This document shows, piece by piece, positions 1-11,500 of a DNA stretch of 64,000 nt. This DNA comes from Oenanthe sinensis (lineage: Eukaryota; Streptophyta; Magnoliopsida; Apiales; Apiaceae). The notes under the pieces are model-generated. The model was not told the origin of the DNA. It saw only the letters and a program-made list of their open reading frames with translations, and ran no database searches. The translations under genes were made by a program, and so were the position numbers. Numbering within the stretch: position 1 is the stretch's first letter; each line of letters begins with the position of its first letter. Where the stretch lies: NCBI GenBank assembly GCA_028671895.1, contig CM053803.1:48606786-48670785 (forward strand), given 5' to 3'.

Positions 1-509
1 ACCAAACTCGACTTTGATATTTGGGCCTAGCCAAGCCCAGTTGCAATTTACTTCCTCCTATATCTTTTAAACGTGGCCTTTTTACTCAAGTATGGTGATG
101 GGTTATTGTTTTTATTTCTAAGAACAGATTTAGCCATTCAGGTGCAGTTTGTTTTACCCGGTAGCTACTTATAACTAGGGGGTCAACGTAACCCCGCCGA
201 CCCGTTAAACCCGACTCAAACATCCAACCCATACAAAACTGAAAATTGAATGAGTCAATTTCTGAAAAATCCGATTAAGTCAGGTTGGGTCAAAATTTAG
301 CATATTTTAACCCTGAACCAACCCAACTCAACCCGATTCTATATATAATAGTTACAGGCCCATTATTCAATGCAGCCCAATTAACCTTTTAACCTAAATC
401 TAATTTGTCTACGGCATGTCCTCTCTACACTTACACTTAATCGTACCTCATTTCTCCTCTCTCTTGTGCCGCGCCTGCCGCCTCCTCTCCTCTCATTTGT
501 CCTCTTGCT

Positions 510-1217
510 ATGGAAACTGCTCCAAACACTGATTCAACAACCCTAAACACTGACCCAACAAACCCAAACACTCACCAAACAACCCCAAATAATTAACCGG
601 TGATTATCCAAGACAATGTTGCTCCTACCGAACTTAAGTCACCTAAAAAAGAAGCTAATGATAAAGAGCGCATTTCCAAGAAAAAGCCTACTCGAATCTC
701 AGATATCTGGGATCATTTTACTAAAGTAAAAATTGGAGATCCCGAAGACCTTACGTCCACTTGGAATTACTGTGGTGCGAACTATGCGTGTCATAGTAAA
801 CGAGTTGGCACAGGTAATTTATGGGTTCATTTGAAAAAATGTAAGAAAAATCCTTATAGGGCAGTCGATAAAAAACAAAAGGTGTTGAGTTTTTATAAAG
901 CAGCTGATGGGGGGTCAAATTTGTTGGCAATGACACTTAATAAAGTTCGATGTCGCAATGCATTAGCAAAATTTGTGGTGAAAGATGAACAAGCGTTCAG
1001 AGTTGTCGAGGGAGAAGGTGTCAAGGAACTTGTCAATGAGTTACGACCCAAGTTTGTTGTCCCTAGTAGAATTACTGTTGCTAGGGATGTTTACAACTTA
1101 TTTTCTAAGGAGAGATTTTAACTAAAGGTTGAATTGACATCTGCTAGTCAAAAAATCTGTTTAACAACTGATTGTTGGATAGCCCGAACTCAGATTTCTT
1201 ATATGTGTATTACCGCG
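510..1217 (+). pseudogene. hAT transposase, N-terminal part with BED zinc finger
   Basis: The likely original start is the ATG at 510. The frame runs into a TAA at 594-596, is then open to a TAA at 1119-1121, and homology continues in the same frame through LTTDCWIARTQISYMCIT to the insertion point at 1217. Residues from about 710 to 860 form a BED-type zinc finger: RISDIWDHF, then WNYCGANYACHSKRVGTGNLW, then HLKKC. The first zinc-binding cysteine is replaced by tryptophan (WNYC instead of CxxC), so the finger is probably dead even apart from the stops. The family (plant hAT, RICESLEEPER-like) is recognised from these motifs. The rest of the protein resumes at 2239. Confidence 0.8.
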
Positions 1218-2238
1218 TGTTATAGGGAGAAACTTGTATAACAGTAATTTGGAGGTTTATTGGAATCACGGAGCAAAATGTGATGATTTTGCTGATTAAC
1301 TTGATGAAGAACACGGGAGGAAAGTGATTAATTTCGGTAGCTGATCTTGTTGTTGATTCGTTAGAAGGTTAGAGAAAATGTTTGTTCTATTACTGCCAAC
1401 TGTCGATTCAGCTGAAACAAGAGGCCTACGTACCCTATTTACAGGGGTTCAAGATACACGTAGTTCTTGGAGGACAAGTTACCTATATGGGCTAGGTATT
1501 GGTCCAGTCCATCAAGCCCAAATCCTCAGAAGTGAAGGGTTTTGACTCAAGTCTGTGCGGATATGAAGGGCAGGCTTCCCGAATGTCTGTAATTGCCATG
1601 GCCCAAGCCCGTTTGGCCTATGAGGCTGTCATGGAATTGTAGAGCAAGGGGTCCCCGTAGGGAGTTGTGCGCGATGTGGCCTCGCGAGAACAGTATGTAA
1701 AGGTGACCTTGAGCGGATCCCTTGATGAGATGAGAGCCTGTGGGGGCTAGTTGTCTTCAAATAGATAAGTATGTTGAAATATTACCTCGTGAGGGCCTTT
1801 CATAGCATTCAGATTGGTAAATAATATCAATTGTGGTAAGCCCATGAGGCTAGGAGCCTTTCAGTTAGTTATGAGAAATCTGTGCTAAGTACTCCGGGCT
1901 AGTGAAATGATCTGGGAGCATTGAGTCTTCCTGAGCGAGCCGAGCTGGTGGCCTCTCTGTCAGGTCCATGCGACCTGGGAGGTGATGATGAGAAACGAAT
2001 TGGGCTGGGGTCAGTTCTCCTCTCTCTTCATTCTTAACGCTGAATGAGTCTAAGGCTGGTGAGTTAGCGATGCGATCTCACGTTACGCCAAGGGCCTTAG
2101 AATATTTTGTCATCCTTAAAGCGATGTGAGCCGGATGTGGACTTTAAAGACATGTTAGTCCAGCCAGATGCGAGGTGGGCCGACCAATTTATGTCATTGG
2201 GTCTGCCTAGGACTCATGCCCAAATATTAGGCATAACA
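1218..2238. mobile_element. Solo LTR inserted in the hAT transposase
   Basis: A 1021-bp block, richer in G and C than its surroundings, begins TGTTATAGG and ends GGCATAACA, so it has the TG...CA ends and short inverted repeats of an LTR. It splits the transposase codons between CIT (before) and AHYID (after). The flanking 5 bp are CCGCG (1213-1217) and TTGCG (2239-2243), identical except for two C-to-T differences, as expected for an old 5-bp duplication after deamination. No primer-binding site or internal region is present, so recombination between two LTRs is the simplest origin. The lineage is not determined. Confidence 0.75.
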
Positions 2239-2765
2239 TTGCGCATTATATTGATGCCAATTAGAATTTACAAAAAAGGATTATAAACTTTTGTCAAGTT
2301 ACGAACCATAAAAGTGATACAATTGGTAAATTGATTGAATCATGTTTGCTTGAATGGGGGATAAAAAAAGTGTTTATAGTGACAAGGGACAATGCATCAG
2401 CCAATGATGTGGCAGCTGGTTTTGTAAGGAGGAGGGTAAATGCATGGCAATGTTGTGTTCTTGGTGGTGAGTATCTCCATGTTAGATGTGGTGTTCATAT
2501 TATTAATTTAATCATGCATGGTGGATTAACTAAATTGCATGATTTCATAACTGTCATTCGCAATTCTGTGCGGTATATTCAATCATCACTAGCAAGGTTA
2601 TTAAAATTTAAAGCTCGTGTGGAAAAGGAAATGATTGAGTACAAAGGGGAACTGATTTTAGATGTGGTTAAAAGAAATCATTTGCAAGATACGAAGAGGA
2701 AGATGAAACGAGTGACACAATTAAGACAACCATTAATGTTATTGATGAATGAAACTATGTCATGA
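2239..2765 (+). pseudogene. hAT transposase, central catalytic part
   Basis: Continuation of the transposase after the LTR insertion. The reading AHYIDAN, one stop, NLQKRIINFCQVTNHKSDTIG leads into the open stretch from 2331. Visible hAT catalytic-region hallmarks are KVFIVTRDNASANDVA (second acidic residue of the triad) and HVRCGVHIINLIMHGGL (conserved C/H pair). The frame stops at 2763-2765 before the C-terminal dimerisation domain, which is not found in the remaining 380 bp. Confidence 0.8.
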
Positions 2766-3155
2766 TGTTATTTAAAGAAACTGTTGTTATTTTAATTTTG
2801 AAATAATCTATGTTTCTAATAATTTATTGTTGTAATAATTTGGCATGGATGGTTATGAAGTTTAAAACTTATGGATTGTCGGTGTGAATTTCCTCTTATT
2901 TAAGTGTTATCTTCAATTTATGTTGTGTTGACATATGCTTGATAATTTTGTACTTTTATTCTTTTGAGTTTGAATTTTGACAGGAATATATAATCCAATT
3001 AACCCGACCCGACCCAATATATAAATAATATGGTTGGGTTAAACAAATATTTTTGGATTAACGAGTTTAAATTTTTATAAACCGAATATATTGGGTTGAG
3101 TCATTTCTTACCACTAACCCGACCGACCCAACCTATGTTCACCCCTACTTACAAT

Positions 3156-4862
3156 CGAATAAGAATAATTAGATCTCCACAAATAACCTTAGGGTAGCCG
3201 ACCCCCGCTTCTTTCTTTTTCTTTACTCAGCCGCCGGGGCTTACATCAGTTTTCACCGGTGGAAAGCCACAAATCTCTTCTTTTCCCTTGTTTTGTTCTT
3301 ATTTTTCAATAATCTTCCTCCCTCTTTTTTAGATTGTTTGCTTTGTTAATTAAATCTCTTCTTGGTAAGAGTTATTCCCAATTTATTTGGGTTTGTTTAA
3401 CCTCTCCTTGTGAGATTTGACGTGTTTTGATATAATTTAATGTCTGAGATGTTAAATCTGTGTGATTTTCAATGTTTTAATTTAGTGATAAAAGTTTTTA
3501 CGATATTACATTTATGGTCGATAGCTCAAACTGACTATGACGAAAACAGTACATGTATATATATTAATTTTAACAAATCATTTGACTTTAAGTCACGTTT
3601 TTTCGCTTGCATATTTACGTATTTTACTTCATCTTTCTTATTGGGCTTAATATTTATCGACCAGTATTAATGGACCTGAAGAGTACATGACATATTTAGG
3701 TAACTCATCATCAAGACGCATTTTTACTTTTTTTAAGTAAAGAACGCAAATTGCATATGCGTTTTCAAAAAAAAAATTTATTATAAAAACGTAACTTAAA
3801 GTTTCGTTTTAAAAAAACTTAACATAAAGTAGCATTTTTGACTAATAAAAAGAGTCATTTTTGTGAGTTGTGATATTTTGGGCAATTGTTTTTAAATCGT
3901 TATTAATAAGGGCCAACACATAAAAATATTTTATATTTTATCTTACCTCTATTATTTTTGTTAACCAATATTTCATTAATATTATATTATATCTAAATTA
4001 TAGCCTAAAATTTTTATTCTAAAAATTCAATTACATTATAATTTTTATTTAGGAGGGTTCCGGTATAAACTTATTATGTCAAAAATTTATAAACTTTTTA
4101 AAACCATTGGATCTAAAGCAAATGGAGAGCTGGAATTAGAGCGTTAATGTTACCAGTGGCATTTTCGAGTGTAATGACCATGTATATCACAATTTGAGGG
4201 AAAATAGTCCAAAATATCACAATTATAAAAAAAATGTCCCTTTTATCTCTAAAAACACAACTTTAACTTGCATTTTTTAAAAACGTAATTTTATGTCACA
4301 TTTTTTACAAAAAAAAATATATTAAAAAAACTTTAAAACCCAAGTTAAACTTGCGTTACATGACAATAGAAATGCAAAACGCATCTTTAAAATGCGTTAC
4401 CTTAAAAAACCAATCCCCCATCCCGACCCAATAGCAGCAAGCCTAGAAATGAAACATTAGAATGTATAAAATTTCAGTAACGTGGCTTAAAGTAACGTTA
4501 TCTTGTGATAGTAAAGGGTCAGCTTTCTAGGAAATGATATTTTGGGCATTTTATGATCAAATTTTGATTAAAAGGGTTATTTCTCCATCTTCGAGGCATT
4601 CAATTACTTAACAACATCTAAAATTCAATTCAATAAAATCGCATATACACACAAACTATACCCACACTCTTCAAGGACAAAGCGATAATTACATTGAGCT
4701 CCTTTTATCACAACCCTTTTTCGTAGCAGAAGCTTTTACTGGTCAACTTAACGTCTTACCCCTTCCTTGGATATCCTCTCTTCATCTGAGTTTGTAGTCA
4801 TCTTCTAATCTTTCATACACTTCCTCATGGGGCTTTCCCTAGGGGAAGAATCTTTCCTTATA
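3156..4862. other. AT-rich intergenic DNA without a recognised gene
   Basis: Nothing with coding character was found. The 76-codon frame at 3440-3670 has no recognisable motif. Short stretches around 3700-3890 and 4190-4560 resemble each other loosely (runs such as AACGTAAC, TTGCGTT and ATATTTTGGGC) and may be arms of an old, badly decayed element, but no clear ends or duplication could be fixed. Confidence 0.5.
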
Positions 4863-5076
4863 TCTCAAATTCAAATTCTAATATCCATATGTACACAAAT
4901 ATATAAAAATATCCAAAAAAACAGGCCTATCAATCTACGGTGAATTTATGTGTAATACCCCCTTTGAAAATTCTCCGAAAACATGATTTCCATTATATTT
5001 GCTTCGATTCTAGTCGAACTACCCCAAATATGGTCAAATTCATATTATAATATCCATAGAGATACAAATATATAAA

Positions 5077-5289
5077 GAAAATAAGGATCCCGAAGTTAAC
5101 ATCAAGATACTTTTATGAGATCATAATAAATACATTTAAATAACTAAATATAATCATTTATTGTTAAATATTTACTTATCATTTATTTATAAATTAGGAA
5201 AATAAGTAATTAGATAATTAATATAATACATTCAAGTCAAACACAACTCATGAAACTTTCCTAAACTCTTCCACATGGTATTTATTCTC
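5077..5289 (-). mobile_element. Mutator-type MITE, family 1 copy a
   Basis: A 213-bp non-coding element inserted in a unit of the tandem array. It is flanked by a perfect 9-bp duplication, ATATATAAA at 5068-5076 and again at 5290-5298. The ends are GAAAATAAGGATCC and, at the right, TTTATTCTC (degenerate GGATCCTTATTCTC). In reverse complement it is alignable along its length with the MITE that starts at 24223 in intron 2 of the alpha-galactosidase gene, which fixes it as a dispersed family. The 9-bp duplication is the signature of Mutator superfamily insertions. Confidence 0.85.
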
Positions 5290-6306
5290 ATATATAAAAA
5301 TACGAATAAAACCGGTCGACTCCATTTATGATAAATTTTTGTGTACTACTCCTTTGAGAATTTTTCAAAAATCAATTTTCATTATATCCTATCCGATTTT
5401 GGTTCGGATCAACCTAAATATGGTCGAACTCAAATTCAAATATTTATAGAAACATAAATATATAAAAATATTCATAAATAATCCACCTTAATTTGTGGTA
5501 ATTTTCGTGTACCAACTCATTTAAGAATTATTCGGAGAACCAGGTCTCGATATATCTGCTCTGATTTGGGTATGGACTGTCCCTAATATGGTATAATTCA
5601 AACTCTAATATATATAGGGACACAAATATATAAATATATCCATAAAACAGTATGACTTAGTTTTTAGTAATTTTCTGTGTATTAACCATTTTAAGAACTA
5701 TTTGAAAACCGGGTCGCCATATACTCCTCCGATCCGATTTCAGACCGCGCCGAAATATGGTGCAATTTATATTCTAATATTCATAAGGACACAAATTAAA
5801 AAAAAATCCATAAAACAGTTCGACTCAATTTTTATTAGTTTTTTGTGTACTAACCTCTTTGAAAATTATTCAAAAAACTAGGACTCCATATATTTGCATA
5901 GATTCATATCTGAACTGCCCCAAATATGATATAATTTAAACTCTAATATCCGTAGGAACACAAATATATAAAAATATTCATAAAATAGTTTGACACAATT
6001 TTTAGTAATTTTATGTGTTTACCTCTTAGAATTATTCGAGAACCTAATCTTCATATATCTACTTTGATTCAGGTCTGAACTGCCCAAATATGGTATAGTT
6101 CAAACTCTAATATCCACAGGGACACAAATGAAAAAAAATCCTAAAACAGTTCAACTTAGTTTTTAGTAATTTTGTGTATACTAAACTCTTTGAGAATTGT
6201 TCGAAAACCTGGTCACCGTATATTTGCTTCGATTTAGGTCTACACTAACTCAAAACTACCTCAAATATGTATATAATTCTAATTCTAATATCCATATGGA
6301 TATTAA

Positions 6307-6824
6307 TCTATACTATATTATTAAAGTCGAAACATTAAAAGTTTAGTAGTCGATCAGTATTTGGGCCGAATAATTATTATTGAGCCTAATTTTTAAAAAT
6401 TAATCTCTTAACTAAAAAAAATCACAAATTAATCTCCTAACTAATACACATTCTCTACGTAAAACACACAAATATTATCTTATTGAACATTAATCTCCTA
6501 ATTAAAACACATCTCAAAATAATATTCAAATTAATACATATCTCTAAACAAAACATAAAAATATTATTTTATTGAACATTAATCTTCTAACTAAAACATA
6601 TCTCACATTAATCTTCCAACTAATATACATCTCTAAATAAAACACATAAAAATTATCTTATTAAAATACAAAAGTATATGAAATTTTTTATAAAAATATA
6701 TACATATAATATTAAATAAAGTTTAAATTATTATTATAAAAATTTAAATTCAAATCATATAAAAAATAAAATTATTTGAAATATTAAAATAATCTGACCC
6801 TGCATCGCACAAGATATAAGCTAG
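6307..6824 (+). mobile_element. Non-autonomous Helitron
   Basis: Starts TCTATACTATATTATTAAAG and ends CTAG, inserted between a host A (6306) and T (6825), with no target duplication. About ten bases before the end lies CCTGCATCGCAC, a decayed form of the short GC-rich hairpin (GTGCATCGCAC type) that precedes the 3' end of many plant Helitrons. It has no ORF. The flanks read as an uninterrupted unit of the 168-bp array (TTAA joined to TATATAAA), which supports the boundaries. Confidence 0.7.
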
Positions 6825-6833
6825 TATATATAA

Positions 6834-8165
6834 ATTACATGATGCGGAAAACTACGTCCCGACTTGTTCCTAAACAATTATCAATAATACAAGAGTTAAT
6901 TGCATTTTGCATCCCAATGGTTTGAACTAACGGCACTTTAGTACTCATATTTTAGATAATTGCACAATACATTCCACAGCTATTTTGGGCACCGCACTTT
7001 GCACCCTTTCCGTTCAAATGCTAGGGGTAGTTTAGGAAATTAAAAATATTTAATTATAATTAGACCTTTATTTGAAGTTTTTGAACCTCTAAACGATATT
7101 TTTTTGAAAAAATTTAAAGAACGGAAGTTGGAGAGGGCGAAAATATCTTTTCAAAATAATAAGACTCAAATTTTTCGAGATTATAACGAAATTGAAATTA
7201 AATAAAACATATACTTAATGAATTTGTAAATTCTTTTTAATCCTCTAAACGATATTTTCTGGAAAAATTTAAAGAACGAAAGTTGTAGAGAACGAAAAGG
7301 TCTCGTTCAAAATTTTTGCGAGAATTAAATGAAACAACGCTTAATAAATTTGTAAATTAAAAAATTATTTCTAATTTTTTTTATTATCTCTAATATGAGG
7401 AAACATCATGAACGAAAATTGTAAACAATTAAAAATAATTTCCGAATTATCAAAATTTATCGAAATCCGAACTGAATTGAATTTATTATGAATTTTACAA
7501 GATTATTAAATTTGTAATTTATTTTAAAAAAATTATAAAAAAGATTCTGAAAATTTTAAAACTTATTATTTTGAAAAGATCTTTTCGTTCTCTACAACTT
7601 TCGTTACTTAGTTTTTTTAAAAAAATATTGTTTAGAGGGTAAAAAACTCAAATAAAGGTCTGATTATAATTAAATATTTTTAATTTCCTAAACTTCTCCT
7701 AGAATTTTAAAAGAAAGGGTGCAAAGTGCAGCGCACAAAATAGTTGTGAGATGCATTGTGCAATTATCTAAAATATGAGTACTAAAATGTTATTGGTCCG
7801 AACCATTGAGATGTAAAACGCAATTAACTCATAATACAACAAAACAATCAATCACACATCATGGTGTTTTCAAACTTGGGCTAATCAGAACAATTATCAA
7901 CACCACAAACAGCATCACCTCACAATGTTTCTCTGAAACCTATTTATGTTGAAAGAACCACATATGTAACAATACATAAATCTCGATATTTAAGCATACA
8001 TATCAAACATATTATGACTGTATATATAGTCATCCCAAATTTAGGCACCAAGACATACCATATTTGTTATACAAGTCTTACCATATTTGTCATACAACTC
8101 TTACCATTCTTGATAGCTAACTACCTATATTTGTGATCAAGAATACCATCAACACACTAATTCTA
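6834..8165 (-). mobile_element. Copia LTR remnant, interrupted
   Basis: Parts of this stretch match the Copia LTR at 40311 onward: GATGCGGAAAAC and CAATAATACAA before 6893, and after 7830 CAATCAATC, CATGGTGTTTTCAAAC, GACTGTATATATAGTCAT and TTTGTGATCAAGA. The two pieces become contiguous when the element at 6893-7830 and one copy of its 9-bp duplication are removed. The left edge meets the tandem array. The right edge is vague, near 8165, just inside the 3' flank of the alpha-galactosidase gene. Strand follows the copy at 40311, where a primer-binding site shows the orientation. Confidence 0.6.
6893..7830. mobile_element. Long-TIR Mutator-type fold-back element
   Basis: A 938-bp element with terminal inverted repeats roughly 250-300 bp long. 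Left arm: GAGTTAATTGCATTTTGCAT, then CACTTTAGTACTCATATTTT, then GATAATTGCACAATACAT and the GTGCAAAG/CTTTGCAC region. The right arm repeats these in reverse order and ends GCAATTAACTC. It is flanked by a perfect 9-bp duplication, ATAATACAA (6884-6892 and 7831-7839). The interior has no ORF and contains further inverted copies of a CTCTAAACGATATTTT motif. The duplication length and long TIRs indicate a non-autonomous MULE. Confidence 0.85.
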
Positions 8166-8225
8166 AAGATTCATATGGCTGAAAAATGTCACAATGAGGC
8201 ATTATAACATGATATTGATTTCTTG

Positions 8226-8231
8226 TTTATT
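8226..8231 (-). promoter_or_regulatory. Possible polyadenylation signal of the alpha-galactosidase gene
   Basis: AATAAA on the minus strand, about 300 bp beyond the stop codon at 8529. Plant poly(A) signals are loose, so this is only the best hexamer in range. Confidence 0.3.
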
Positions 8232-8528
8232 AACGCCCATCATTTAATGTTATGATGCATCATGTACTGTGTGCGTAAAAATCTATTTGGTTAAACACAA
8301 ATACACATTCATGCATGAATTTCAAGAATTTTGAATTTAAGTTTTGCCAAAAAGGGAGATCATCCTTTAGATATGTAAATTTATGTTTGGAACAAACACC
8401 ACCTCAAAAAGCTATTACGAATTATGCAGAAGTTGAGGTATTAATAACGGTAAAATAATCAATTTTGTTTCTTAACATCCAAAGCTTTGACCAACCTTCC
8501 TAGAAAGTAAGCCAACCACAAGATTTTT

Positions 8529-11500
8529 TTAGACCACAGAGTGATGAGTTACTGTTTGAGGAGTAAAAAGGAAAAGCTCACAGCTGTGAGCATTTACTTG
8601 AGCTGCGAATGATGCCGTCACATCTTCCATGACATCCTGGTGCTGAAACCAAACTGAATAGTATTAGGCCACATCTAAAAGCACCGGAAGATCAGAATCA
8701 AATTAGTACAACAAATGAGCTATTTGCACAATATTAATGTCATATTTGATAATTAAAATGCCAGGCTACCACACCGTCACCCTTATACTGGAGAAATCAT
8801 ACAGATACGGATTCAGGTTTTAGGAATTCATTAATACAAGACTAAAACCTGAGAGTCTTTGTGCACACCAAAAAACAATACTTTGAGCTTGTTACAAAAC
8901 CAAAGGGTCAACCATGACTAATGTTTAGGGAAGTTAAATATAACTATGTTAGAATATATAGTGTGTATTGGAATCTAAAATAATTTCACAGAACAGATTT
9001 ATGATGGTTATCTGTAAGTTGTGTGTGTAAATTAATTCCACAGAACAAATTTATGATGCTTATGTGTAAGTCGTGAGAGAGAGAGAGAGAGACTCACCCT
9101 CCACAAGTCCCTTACTGACACGCTGATAAATGATTGGATTCCAAGCACATCCCATGTAACTTTAATAGTATCAACTTTTGAGCACCGATTCCAAAGGGCA
9201 ACCACCACTCGATTACCGGATAGAGGACCAGCCCATACCTAAATCATATGTAGTTGGGTTTCGACATAAATGGAGGAAGTGTCTCAGCTATATTCATATG
9301 TTAAATAAGTGTACACATACAACTATGAGTTCTTTGACTACATATAACTCGAACTATGAATCCACACTACTTTAACACGCTTATTAATCTGTCTCTGTAT
9401 GTGATGTTAATAATATACCAACAGACCCAAACAACGCGAAAATTGTCATCCACAAAAATCAAAAAATAATTTGCTCCACAAGCAGTTCCATAACCTCCCC
9501 AAAGATCATAATGAATTTATTTAGAAAGTTCATCTACTCTAGCTTGTTTCGCTCCACAACAGATCTTACAAGCATCATTATTATCCGTATCATCATTAAT
9601 AGGTCACAAAATCACAATTTATTGGAAGGGTGTCCCAACATGCAATGCCACGACTGATCTTATGTGATCTTAAGCCCTGCCCCTCGTGTTGTTCACTCAC
9701 ACCAATCAGTATCCTTGAGGCTGGGATTACGATCACATAGGATCAGCAAGATCGCATGATCACAGAAGATCATATCTGGACATTAATCAAAACAAATATT
9801 GCCTTGAAACTTTTATCCATGAACCAAACCAGTCAACTGCAGAAAAGCTAATCTACAATCCGCCTGTAAGAAATTATCCCTTGATATTAATTTTTTTCTG
9901 TATTCTGTTTTCTTTGTCAATATTGCAAATGAGATCCCTTTCTTACTCATGTTTACTATTATTATTTTAGGCAAGTACCCTTTCTTATTGTTTCTTTCAT
10001 ATATAATGGCCTATATATACATATATATTCGTTTGTTTCTTTGTAGCAAGTTTATAAACACAACCAAGGAAGAGCAGATTCAAAAGAAATAAAGTTGGGT
10101 GGCACATATATGTAATCTACAGTAACAAATTTATATATACTAGTATTTTTGCTGAACTAAATATCGAAGTGGTATAGATAAGTTTACAATAGCAGAACCT
10201 GTTGGCAACCATCTATTCCAGTAACATGAACTTTCCTTCCCTGAACCCCAAGTTCATCTGGAAAATACATATTTTCCACTTGGTAAGCAGACACTAATAA
10301 CCAATAACGCACAGATAATAAGCATAGTAGACTCCAACTCCTAATATCTCAAGGTGTTTAGGAAAGCGTGTAAGCTAAGCTGGTATTAGACTCGAACTCA
10401 AATTCTGGACAGTATACCAACTTTAATATCTTATTAGGATTGCCATGTTCCACTCTTTAAATCAGCGGTCAACTTTTGAACAAGGAGCTGTGTTAACACA
10501 CATAATATATATATGTATATATTAGGCCTTGCTCCAAAATATGTTCTTGAGATGTTAGTGCATTGGAAAACAGGCTAACAGTGGCAAGACTACACAAAAA
10601 ACATGCCTGCACACAGATACTCCAGTACATTGAGATACAGCGGTAATCCTTTTACCTTGGTTTACTGCAATGACTTCCCTGTTGGATAATATCTGTAATG
10701 TTTCTGGAGCAATGTTTCTTACGTCACAGCCAATCAGAAGCGGAGCCTGCAAAGTTGGAAAACAAAGTCATAACTTGGAATGTCTCTATATTGAATGCAA
10801 AGAAACTGAAGCTAAATTACAATACTGGAAACCGCCTGAGCACGACAAATATGTTATAAAGAGAAATGGTTTAAACAAAACACAAAACATAAACGGCTAA
10901 ACAAATATTAGATGACTATGGTAAAAAGACATAAATTGACTATATGGCTGCGATAAACCAAGCAGAAATGTGGTAAGAAAGAGAGAGCAAATGGCAAATG
11001 AAATAGAAAAATACAAATTGAGTTCAATAAAATGATAATATGTACTTTTAAGCTGCTTTTTAATCAATTTGTGGTGTTCATTTTATTTTCTGTTAATATA
11101 AATACTAATTATGCAAAAAAGATAGGAAAGAAAAGATCCATGTTAATTTCTTGGATAACGTAATAATTTTTTTAAATCTCGTTTTCAGTATTATGAAAAT
11201 AATTAAGATAAGTATTTTATATTAGTTATAACACTAAATGACAGTTGAAATATATTTTAGATTATCCAGTTTGAATTGGATAACATCATAAATTAGTATA
11301 ATTAATTAAAATAATAATATTAATAATATATCTATTTTAAAATTAATAATTTGAAAAGTCAAAACTTTAGAATAGTAATTAGATAAATAACATAAAATAT
11401 ATAATTTTGAATACAATAATTTATGTATGTATTCTTCATAGCATAGTGTTTATAGATTTGGTCATATCTAGGTTACACGATCGCAAGTCATGCCAGTGAA

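Larger units (their letters stand above)
176..3147 (+). mobile_element. Degenerate hAT DNA transposon
   Basis: The left end reads TAGGGGGTCAACGTA and the right end, reverse-complemented, reads TAGGGGTGAACATAGG, giving imperfect terminal inverted repeats. The flanking 8 bp are CTTATAAC (168-175) and CTTACAAT (3148-3155), which match at 6 of 8 positions and have the 8-bp length typical of hAT insertions. GACCCG/CCCGAC-rich subterminal DNA lies inside both ends. The interior encodes two parts of a hAT transposase (510-1217 and 2239-2765), separated by a later LTR insertion. The C-terminal dimerisation region is not recognisable, so the element is a dead relic. Confidence 0.85.
4863..6833. repeat. 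Tandem array, unit about 168 bp, about eight units
   Basis: The phrase CTAATATCCATAGGGACACAAATATATAAA recurs in degenerate form near 4880, 5050, 5290 (after an insertion), 5440, 5608, 5776, 5945, 6108 and 6285, with spacings of roughly 162-178 bp. Between the anchors each unit repeats the same order of blocks: a CGACTCAATTTTTAGTAATTT block, then GTGTACTAACC, TTTGAGAATTATTCGAAAACC, and a block ending in CCCAAATATGGTATAATTC. Two insertions interrupt the array: a MITE at 5077-5289 and a Helitron at 6307-6824. Units differ by roughly a fifth to a third of positions by eye, so the array is old. It lies downstream of the alpha-galactosidase gene. Confidence 0.75.

Noticed and set aside
1380..2230. 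GC-richer block as organelle DNA inserted in the nucleus.
   Set aside because: TG...CA ends and a 5-bp duplication at the exact edges explain it as an LTR. No organelle gene is recognisable.
4863..6833. The 168-bp array as a centromeric satellite.
   Set aside because: Only about eight diverged units, gene-proximal, with no evidence of abundance.
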